From: Acidimicrobiia bacterium
Lineage (GTDB): Bacteria; Actinomycetota; Acidimicrobiia; IMCC26256; PALSA-555
NCBI GenBank assembly: GCA_022865365.1
Contig: JALHSW010000169.1
Location: forward strand, 1-27,366
Direction: 5' to 3'
Length of the DNA stretch: 27,366 nt
Positions 22,198 through 27,366 of the stretch are shown piece by piece. The position numbers and the translations under genes were made by a program. The notes under the pieces are model-generated. The model worked only from the letters and a program-made list of their open reading frames with translations, was not told where the DNA came from and did no database searches. Numbering within the stretch: position 1 is the first letter of the stretch; every line of letters starts with the position of its first letter.

Positions 22198-23586
22198 CTA
22201 CCGGCGCAGGACCTCGAGCAGGACGCCCGAAGAGACCACGGTGGCGCCCTCGGCGGCGGCGTGGTCCCGCACCCACTGGTCCGATGACACCACGATGGCC
22301 GCGGTCGTGCTCGAGAGCCGTGCGACCTCCCGAACGACCACTGGGTCGGCCTTCTCGCCGTCGGAGGAGAACAGGACCCGTACGCCCGGGCGCCGCACGG
22401 GTGGGGGCGCTGCGACGTCGGCGCCGTCGAAGACCACCACCACGTCGCAACGCAGCCGGAGATGCAGGCGAGCCAGCGCCGCAACCAGCCACTCACGCTG
22501 GTCGGCGATCGGCGCGTCGGGCCAGCCTTCCATCGAGACGTTGTACCCGTCGATGACGAGCTGCACGCCCCGAGCGCGCAGCATCGCGTCGAGCCCGTCA
22601 GCCGAATCGGCCTGCAGACCCGGTGGGCATGGGACCCGGAGCCGCGTATCGCCAGTGGCCTTGCCGGAGCCAGCCGGCGCCGAGGCCGAGGCCGACGCGG
22701 TCAACTTCGTGAGGCCGTCGAGTCGCGTCGCCAGGCGTCGCGCGTCGCGTGCGGCCTCGGAGAGCGCTCGTACCTCGTCAGGAGCAAGCCCACCCGCGCG
22801 CGAACGTGCCCGCTCCCGGTCGGCGGTCTCCCTCCGCAGATCGCGCAGTTGCTGTTCTGCCTCTCGAGCCCGCTCAGCCTCGCGCGCGACCCGCGCTTCC
22901 GCACCGGCTGCCGCGGCATCGGCCTGCGCGATCGAAGCCTCGCTCTCTTCGCGACGTCGCGCCGCGTCCTCGATCGCCCGATCGGCCCGCAGCTCACGGT
23001 CGCGGCGCCCCCGGCGTTCGTCGTGCAGCTGTGCTTCGAGTCGATCAGCGGTCGCCCGGGCATCGTCACGAGCCGCCTCGGCCCGTCGCCGGGCCTCATC
23101 GAGCGAGGTGAGCTGCATCTCGCGCGCCTTGGCGTCGTCGTCGCGCTCCTTCTCGGCCCGCTGACGGTCGAACGACGCACACAGCACCCCGAGTGCGAAC
23201 TCCCACCCGGCGGGACGGGCGGCGAAGAGCACGGAGGCGAGCAGGGGGAGGTCCGATCGCGCCGCGGCCTCGTCGATGCGGCGAAGCGCCAGCGGTGTGC
23301 TCCAGGCTTCGAGTGCTGCCGATGCCTCGTCGAGAGCCAGGAAGCGCTCGACGACCCGCTCGAAGAACCCGATGTCGACCTCGAGCGCCCGATGGAGCTG
23401 CTGACGGGCGGTCCCGCTCCCGAGACGTTTCGGGTCGAAGCCGGCGAGTGGACGCAGTACGGCAGGAAGATCGCCGTCGTAGGTCGCAAGCGTCGTCGCG
23501 GCCACGTCGAGGAGCGGCACCAGGAGCGACTCCGGAACCGGAAGCCCTTCCGCCGTCGCCGGGGGCGCATCACCCTGCGTGCTCAT
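22198..23586 (-). CDS. NYN-domain (PIN-like, YacP-type) protein with long coiled coil
   Basis: Predicted nuclease-fold protein of 462 residues. The N-terminal helical part (about 15-135) is followed by a charged coiled coil (about 138-255, rich in Arg/Glu/Ala: EARRRAEAARDDARATADRLE, split), a Ser/Ala linker, then a C-terminal NYN domain (about 310-462). NYN acidic and Asn positions are visible in LVIDGYNVSMEGWP, VVVVFDGADV, DGEKADPVV and VVSSDQWVRDHA, so the metal site appears complete and RNA cleavage is plausible. The ATG at 23586 overlaps the zinc-ribbon stop by 4 bases (ATGA). An SOS-box-like site heads the operon, suggesting induction by DNA damage. The target RNA is unknown. Confidence 0.9.
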   Translation of the reverse strand: MSTQGDAPPATAEGLPVPESLLVPLLDVAATTLATYDGDLPAVLRPLAGFDPKRLGSGTARQQLHRALEVDIGFFERVVERFLALDEASAALEAWSTPLALRRIDEAAARSDLPLLASVLFAARPAGWEFALGVLCASFDRQRAEKERDDDAKAREMQLTSLDEARRRAEAARDDARATADRLEAQLHDERRGRRDRELRADRAIEDAARRREESEASIAQADAAAAGAEARVAREAERAREAEQQLRDLRRETADRERARSRAGGLAPDEVRALSEAARDARRLATRLDGLTKLTASASASAPAGSGKATGDTRLRVPCPPGLQADSADGLDAMLRARGVQLVIDGYNVSMEGWPDAPIADQREWLVAALARLHLRLRCDVVVVFDGADVAAPPPVRRPGVRVLFSSDGEKADPVVVREVARLSSTTAAIVVSSDQWVRDHAAAEGATVVSSGVLLEVLRR

Positions 23587-23888
23587 GGCTCCCCGACTCG
23601 CTCCTTCAGGAAGACCCGGCTCGCCTCGGAGACCGGCACGGTGGCCGCCAGGTCTTCGATCGCCACGTCGGCGGTCGGCACGTCGAGCGTCACCGTCTCG
23701 ATCGCATCGCCGGATGCAGCACACCAACGGCACGCGATCTCCTCGACGAGCTCGTCGAGCAGCTCGCGGTCCTCGACCTCGAGGTCACCACCGACACTGA
23801 AGTGGTGGTACTCACGAGTGCGGCGCGTCACCGTCACGTCGAAGCGCGTGAGATTTCCACAGCTTCGACACCGATAGCGAGCGCTCAT
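23583..23888 (-). CDS. Zinc-ribbon protein, unknown function
   Basis: Protein of 101 residues from the ATG at 23888, which lies 7 bases after a TACACT -10 box and is probably leaderless. Upstream in-frame codons to 23921 would cross that promoter. Two CxxC knuckles (Cys7/Cys10 in CRSC and Cys53/Cys56 in CRWC) are separated by a strand-rich segment (TRFDVTVTRRTREYHHFSV) and an acidic helix (EDRELLDELVEEIA), giving a four-Cys zinc ribbon. The C-terminal half contains AIEDLAATVPVSEASRVFLKERVGEP. It may bind nucleic acid or partner proteins. It is first in an operon with the NYN-domain protein (4-base overlap) and the small Cys-rich protein, so it could be a cofactor of the predicted nuclease. 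That link is inferred from context. Confidence 0.85.
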   Translation of the reverse strand: MSARYRCRSCGNLTRFDVTVTRRTREYHHFSVGGDLEVEDRELLDELVEEIACRWCAASGDAIETVTLDVPTADVAIEDLAATVPVSEASRVFLKERVGEP

Positions 23889-23895
23889 GCACGAG

Positions 23896-23901
23896 AGTGT
23901 A
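23896..23901 (-). promoter_or_regulatory. -10 box of the zinc-ribbon/NYN operon
   Basis: TACACT ends 7 bases before the ATG at 23888, the spacing of a leaderless transcript. Seventeen bases upstream, the -35 position reads TTCGTG (23919-23924), which overlaps the SOS-like box. Confidence 0.5.
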
Positions 23902-23920
23902 TCCCCGAGCCCGCGGATCA

Positions 23921-23934
23921 CGAACGCACGTTCG
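23921..23934. promoter_or_regulatory. LexA/SOS-box-like operator
   Basis: CGAACGCACGTTCG matches the Gram-positive SOS-box core CGAAC-N4-GTTCG at all ten fixed positions. The outer bases are A and C instead of T and A of the mycobacterial consensus. It overlaps the -35 region of the zinc-ribbon/NYN promoter, the usual place for LexA repression. lexA itself is not in the window. Confidence 0.6.
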
Positions 23935-23937
23935 CCC

Positions 23938-24678
23938 CTATGTGCGTACCGCGCGTGCTCCGCGCCCCGGGGCTGCGCCGGGCGAAGCCGCGCTCGCCCG
24001 GTCGTCGTGCTTGTCGCGGCGGCGCATCATGAGCCGGCGCCCGCCTTCGACGAAGAGGGTCACGAGGGCGGCCGACACCAGGGCCCAGAGCAGGATGATC
24101 ACGACGATCGGAACGAAGCGCGACATGTCGCTCTTCACGATCACGTCGAGCAGCTTCTGGCTGCTCAGGTAGCCCGCCTTGCGCGCCGGGAACCCCACGA
24201 TCGCGAGGCCGAGCGGGAGCGCGACAAGCCACGCGAGGACGCGCAACGGCAACGGCAATGCTTCTCGACTGCCGCGACCGCGATCTGCTCCGGCTGCTCC
24301 CGCGCCGTCGGGCGCCGAGCCGCGCGAAGGCACGGCGACCGGAGAGCTCACCGGCGCTGCAGTGCCGGGCGACGGAGCCGACGAGAGCACCGCGGTGCCA
24401 CCCGCGCCGGACGCGGCTCCCCCTGCCGTCACCGTCGGACGCGACCGCCGGCGGGGTGCCGGAGGTGGCGCGCCACCCGAGGTTGCCGGCTGGCGCGGGG
24501 CGACAGTCTGGGGCGCCGCCCCGCCGGGCTTGGGCGTGCCGGGCTCCGGTCGAGCCTGGAGGCCCGGCGGCACCTTGAGCACCTGGCCGCACTGCTCGCA
24601 GCGGAACGACGCTCCGTCCGCGAGTGCATCGATGCGCTTCTTCGTCCCGCACGACGGGCATTGCAACGCCTTTGCCAT
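23938..24678 (-). CDS. Zinc-ribbon membrane protein, unknown function
   Basis: Protein of 246 residues from the ATG at 24678, whose first base is shared with the trpD stop (TGATG), implying coupled translation. The N-terminus is a zinc ribbon (Cys7/Cys10 in CPSC, Cys27/Cys30 in CEQC). A long Pro/Ala/Gly/Ser-rich linker follows (about 38-145), then two membrane helices (LRVLAWLVALPLGLAIVGF and FVPIVVIILLWALVSAALVTLF) and a basic tail (RRLMMRRRDKHD). Proteins with an N-terminal CPxC ribbon and tail helices occur widely in actinobacteria and planctomycetes without assigned role. Position after trpD is probably incidental rather than evidence of tryptophan-related function. Confidence 0.8.
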   Translation of the reverse strand: MAKALQCPSCGTKKRIDALADGASFRCEQCGQVLKVPPGLQARPEPGTPKPGGAAPQTVAPRQPATSGGAPPPAPRRRSRPTVTAGGAASGAGGTAVLSSAPSPGTAAPVSSPVAVPSRGSAPDGAGAAGADRGRGSREALPLPLRVLAWLVALPLGLAIVGFPARKAGYLSSQKLLDVIVKSDMSRFVPIVVIILLWALVSAALVTLFVEGGRRLMMRRRDKHDDRASAASPGAAPGRGARAVRT

Positions 24679-25724
24679 CAAGCACCTTCCTCGCGTGCAG
24701 CGACGCTGGTCCGCACGAACCCTTCGAGCACGGCCGCGGCGCGTCCGTCGTCGATCGATGCCGTCGCGGAGTCGATCCCGTCGGCGATGTCGTCGGCAAT
24801 GCCGGCCGCGACCAGCGCCGCGGCCGCGTTCAGCACCGCGATGTCGCGCACCGGGCCCGCCTGACCCGAGAGTACGCGGTGGACGACCGCGGCGTTGCCG
24901 GCGGCATCCCCACCCGCGAGCGCACCGGGCGCGGCAGCGGGAATCCCGAAGGAGCCGGGATCGAGCTCATAGCTGCGGACCGAACCGTCGCGGAGCTCGT
25001 ACACGGTCGAGGTCGTCGTGGTCGTGAGCTCGTCGAGCCCATCGTGCCCAAAGAACACCAGCGCCCGTTCGGCCCCGAGCGCCGCGAGCGTACCGATCAT
25101 GCGCTCGGCCATCGCCGGGTCGGACACGCCAACGGCCTGACGACGGACGCCCGCAGGGTTCGCGAGCGGGCCGAGGAAGTTGAACGTCGTTGCCACACCC
25201 AACTCACGCCGAGGCGGTCCGGCGAAGCGCATCGCGGGATGGAAGCGGGGCGCGAAGCAGAAGCCGATGCTCGCCTCGCGCACGCAGCGTGCCACACCCT
25301 CGGGGCCGAGATCGATCACGACGCCGAGGGCTTCGAGCACGTCGGCCGAGCCACACCGCGAGGACGCGGCCCGATTCCCGTGCTTGGCGACCCGGGCCCC
25401 CGCGCCGGCCGCGATCACGGCCGCCATGGTCGACACGTTCACGGAGCCGGACCGGTCGCCACCGGTTCCGCAGGTGTCGACGAGCGTGCCGGGGTCTTCG
25501 ATCTCCACCCGGTCGGCGAAGCGCAGCATGGTCCGTACCAGCGCGGCGAGCTCCCGGGGTGACTCCCCCTTCGCCCGAAGGGCCACGGCGAAGCCCGCGA
25601 TCTGTGCGTCGGTCGCCTCGCCCTCGAGGATGGTCGCGAGCGCTCGTTCGGCGAGCTCGTCGGAGAGCTCCTCGCGACGGACGAGCCGACCGAGGACGTC
25701 GGGCCAGAGGGCGGTCTCGGTCAC
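24678..25724 (-). CDS. trpD: Anthranilate phosphoribosyltransferase
   Basis: Second dedicated step of tryptophan synthesis: joins anthranilate to PRPP. The GTG at 25724 gives 348 residues, the normal length. An ATG at 25778 is in frame but lies inside the preceding ACAD gene. The glycine-rich PRPP loop is CGTGGDRSGSVNVST (85-99). KHGNRAASSRCGSADVLEALG (114-134) carries the anthranilate-contacting residues, with FAPRFHPAMRF and NFLGPLANPAG following, and GHDGLDELT has the metal-site acids. It stands alone here without other trp genes, between an ACAD and a zinc-ribbon membrane protein. Such isolated trpD genes are common in actinobacteria. Confidence 0.97.
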   Translation of the reverse strand: MTETALWPDVLGRLVRREELSDELAERALATILEGEATDAQIAGFAVALRAKGESPRELAALVRTMLRFADRVEIEDPGTLVDTCGTGGDRSGSVNVSTMAAVIAAGAGARVAKHGNRAASSRCGSADVLEALGVVIDLGPEGVARCVREASIGFCFAPRFHPAMRFAGPPRRELGVATTFNFLGPLANPAGVRRQAVGVSDPAMAERMIGTLAALGAERALVFFGHDGLDELTTTTTSTVYELRDGSVRSYELDPGSFGIPAAAPGALAGGDAAGNAAVVHRVLSGQAGPVRDIAVLNAAAALVAAGIADDIADGIDSATASIDDGRAAAVLEGFVRTSVAAREEGA

Positions 25725-25746
25725 GGTGTCAATCCCAGCACAGGTC

Positions 25747-26913
25747 TCAGTCCCACCAGAGATGATGGTCGAGGACACCGCGGCCGATCAGCCCGAGCTG
25801 CACCTGGCTCGTGCCCTCGACGATGGTGAGCTGCTTCGCGTCGCGGTAGTACAGCTCGAGCGGGTGATCCTGCATGTAGCCGGCCGCGCCGAGCATCTGC
25901 AGCGCTTCGCCCGACACCTTCACCGCGATCTCGGTGGCGTAGTACTTCGCGATCGACAGGTACGGCACCCACTCCTTGGTGAACTGGCCCCGGTCGGCCA
26001 TCCACGCGGCACGATAGGTGAGCAGACGCGCCGCCTCGATCTCGGCCGCGAGCTCGGCGATCTTCCACTGGATGCCCTGGAAGTCGGCGATGCGCTGCTC
26101 GAACGCCTCGCGCTGCTTCACGTACTCGACCGCGTACATGAGCGCGCCCTCGGCCAGACCGATGCCGCGAGCCGCGACGATGGGCCGCATCGAGTTGAGC
26201 CCCAACATGGCGAGACGGAAGCCACCGACCTCACCGATGACGTTCGCGGCCGGCACTCGCACCTCGTCGAGCACGAGCTCGCCGGTGTCGACGCCACGCA
26301 CACCCATCTTCTTGTCAACGCGTCCCACGTCGACGCCGGGCCACGAACGCTCGACGATGAACGCGGTGACGCTGTCGTGGGCGCGCGATTCGACCGGCCC
26401 CGTCTTCGCGAAGACGCAGTACCAGTCGGCCTGGCGGACCCCCGACATCCAACACTTGGTGCCGCTCAGGATCCAGTCGTCCCCGTCGCGTCGCGCTCGG
26501 GTGCGCATGCCCATGACGTCACTGCCGGCCTGGGGCTCCGAGAGCCCGAACGCGGCACGTTGCTCACCCGTGGCGATGGGCGTGACGTAGCGACGCTGCT
26601 GCTCGTCGTTTCCGGCGATCATCACCGGCCCCGTCGCCAGTCGCGTCAGCAGCAGCATGAGCGCCGCCGACTGTGAGTACTTGGCGACCTCCTCGATGGC
26701 CAGCGTGAGGCCCAGGATCCCGGCCCCCGAGCCGCCGAGCTCCTCGGGGATGCAGAGGCCGGTCAGCCCGGTATCGACGAAGAGGTCGAAGAGGTCCTGC
26801 GGGTATTCCTCGGTGGTGTCGATCTCACGGGCCCTGGGCGCGACTCGCTCCTGGGCGAGCTTGCGGCAGGTGGCCTGGAGCTCCGCGAGCTCGGGCGAGA
26901 GGTCGAACAGCAC
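25747..26913 (-). CDS. Acyl-CoA dehydrogenase
   Basis: Full-length ACAD of 388 residues. It begins MLFDLSPELAELQATCRKLAQERVAPRA, has FGLSEPQAGSDVMGMRT for FAD and substrate, REAFEQRIADFQGIQWKIAEL in the C-terminal helical domain, and ends with RDAKQLTIVEGTSQVQLGLIGRGVL, the usual FAD-contact segment. In GAAGYMQDHPLE the position of the MCAD catalytic Glu is Asp349, as in isovaleryl-CoA dehydrogenases, but the helix-G Glu those use is not at the matching place (LNSMRPIVAAR). The base is therefore unclear. The GTG at 26913 lies 6 bases after a TAGCCT box and is probably leaderless. It precedes trpD by 22 bases on the same strand. Confidence 0.95.
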   Translation of the reverse strand: MLFDLSPELAELQATCRKLAQERVAPRAREIDTTEEYPQDLFDLFVDTGLTGLCIPEELGGSGAGILGLTLAIEEVAKYSQSAALMLLLTRLATGPVMIAGNDEQQRRYVTPIATGEQRAAFGLSEPQAGSDVMGMRTRARRDGDDWILSGTKCWMSGVRQADWYCVFAKTGPVESRAHDSVTAFIVERSWPGVDVGRVDKKMGVRGVDTGELVLDEVRVPAANVIGEVGGFRLAMLGLNSMRPIVAARGIGLAEGALMYAVEYVKQREAFEQRIADFQGIQWKIAELAAEIEAARLLTYRAAWMADRGQFTKEWVPYLSIAKYYATEIAVKVSGEALQMLGAAGYMQDHPLELYYRDAKQLTIVEGTSQVQLGLIGRGVLDHHLWWD

Positions 26914-26919
26914 CAGGGA

Positions 26920-26925
26920 AGGCTA
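26920..26925 (-). promoter_or_regulatory. Candidate -10 box, leaderless ACAD/trpD promoter
   Basis: TAGCCT on the minus strand ends 6 bases before the ACAD GTG. It is identical to the hexamer ahead of the ABC ATPase. No ribosome site is present at this start, which supports a leaderless message. Confidence 0.4.
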
Positions 26926-26980
26926 CCGGCCGCCGTGCACGCTCGACCCTTCGCGGCCCCTCCTGGCCGAGCAGCGACCG

Positions 26981-27232
26981 TCAGGCGGATTGGCGGCGCT
27001 GACGGATGAGCCGACGTCGCTCCCGGGCAGTGAGGCCACCCCAGACGCCGTCGTTCTCCCGCGTCGAAACCGCGAACTCCAGGCACGAGTCGGCCACGGG
27101 ACACAGCGCACAGATGGCCTTGGCCGCGTCGGCCGCGTCGTCGTCCTCTTCCGAGGGATGGAAGACCTGGGGGTCCACACCTCGACAGCGGGCCTGGTCT
27201 CGCCAGGTGCTCACCGTGCTGATGGCACTCAT
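26981..27232 (-). CDS. WhiB-family iron-sulfur transcription regulator
   Basis: WhiB-like protein of 83 residues, the class of actinobacterial regulators that carry a [4Fe-4S] cluster and act with the principal sigma factor. Four cysteines are in the family spacing: Cys16, Cys41, Cys44 and Cys50 (ICALCPVADSC). The turn GVWGGLTARERR and a basic C-terminal tail (RRLIRQRRQSA) for DNA contact follow. I start at the ATG at 27232 because the family N-terminus fits. An in-frame ATG at 27280 would add a Pro/Arg-rich stretch without family support. Ribosome site is weak. The subfamily (WhiB1 to WhiB7) cannot be assigned. No conserved partner gene is adjacent except a possible divergent reading frame at 27279. 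Confidence 0.95.
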   Translation of the reverse strand: MSAISTVSTWRDQARCRGVDPQVFHPSEEDDDAADAAKAICALCPVADSCLEFAVSTRENDGVWGGLTARERRRLIRQRRQSA

Positions 27233-27278
27233 TTGCACTTCACCGTCCTCGCTCCGCCCCCGGGGGAAAGGAGGGAGC

Positions 27279-27366
27279 ATGGGTATAACGACACGGCGGG
27301 GGCGCCTATTCCACCCCCTTTTCGACCATCGCGGTCCCGACCTGAACCCGCGGGACCTGAGTCCGC
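27279..27366 (+). CDS. Possible start of a divergent gene, 3' end outside window
   Basis: An ATG at 27279 follows a near-perfect ribosome site (AAAGGAGG, 27267-27274) with 4 bases of spacing, and the frame stays open for 29 codons to the window edge (begins MGITTRRGRLFHPLF). It would be divergent from whiB, 46 bases from its start. Only the signal and open frame support it. I recognise no family, and the purine-rich stretch could be chance. Confidence 0.4.
   Translation, partial: MGITTRRGRLFHPLFDHRGPDLNPRDLSP

Noticed and set aside
22169..22492. Longer version of the Cys-rich gene overlapping the NYN gene
   Set aside because: The extension is Arg/Gly/Pro noise antiphase to NYN codons. The ATG at 22168 follows a GAGG and lies just past the NYN stop.
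27339..27366. Short repeated GACCTGA blocks at 27339 and 27354
   Set aside because: Only two 7-base copies with partial similarity around them. They lie in a possible coding frame and are too short to call.
1..27366. tRNA, rRNA, CRISPR, insertion sequence, prophage or toxin-antitoxin content
   Set aside because: No cloverleaf-like sequence, regularly spaced repeat array, transposase or integrase motif, or terminal inverted repeats were seen by eye.

Overview
The window is high-GC, densely packed DNA with a WhiB gene, many acyl-CoA dehydrogenases (ACADs), several start codons lying a few bases downstream of a TANNNT box (leaderless style), and a Cys-rich small gene beside a NYN-domain gene. 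This points to an actinobacterium, probably an Acidimicrobiia-like lineage. The phylum is well supported and the class is an inference. No tRNA, rRNA, CRISPR array, transposase or phage gene was seen, so this looks like chromosomal core and catabolic DNA.

Layout. (a) 1-1097: the end of a thiolase-like gene that runs in from the left. (b) 7083 down to 1107, minus strand: a complete sugar/glycerol-phosphate-type ABC importer (ATPase, two permeases, two tandem paralogous binding proteins). (c) 9964 down to 7125, minus: an ACAD followed by an alpha-beta fused CoA-transferase whose frame is broken near 8345. (d) 10179-12038, plus: a Pro-rich membrane-anchored protein and a second ACAD. (e) 17648 down to 12075, minus: thiolase, aldose 1-epimerase, phosphoketolase and acetate kinase in one tight operon. 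(f) 17728-19999, plus: an ETF beta-alpha fusion and a small PLDc_N/SHOCT-like membrane protein, ended by a 21-bp hairpin. (g) 20613 down to 20083: DoxX. (h) 20742-21935: an ACMSD-like amidohydrolase. (i) 23888 down to 21983: zinc-ribbon protein, coiled-coil NYN protein and small Cys-rich protein. (j) 26913 down to 23938: third ACAD, trpD and a zinc-ribbon membrane protein. (k) 27232 down to 26981: WhiB, with a possible divergent gene starting at 27279.

How the genes fit together. ACADs pass electrons to ETF, and thiolase and CoA-transferase complete acyl-CoA breakdown. The ABC importer, mutarotase, phosphoketolase and acetate kinase form a plausible route from sugar to acetyl phosphate to acetate plus ATP. 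Three promoters of the acyl-CoA and amidohydrolase group share a palindrome of the form CTGAC-N6-GTYAG, which suggests a common (not visible) regulator. Separately, an exact Gram-positive SOS-box core, CGAAC-N4-GTTCG, sits over the -35 region of the zinc-ribbon/NYN operon, suggesting LexA control. These two regulatory signals, the ETF fusion with an altered FAD-site residue, and the broken CoA-transferase are the main points of interest. Gaps above 100 bases: 9965-10178 holds an operator and a leaderless promoter; 20614-20741 holds a tandem repeat and an operator.
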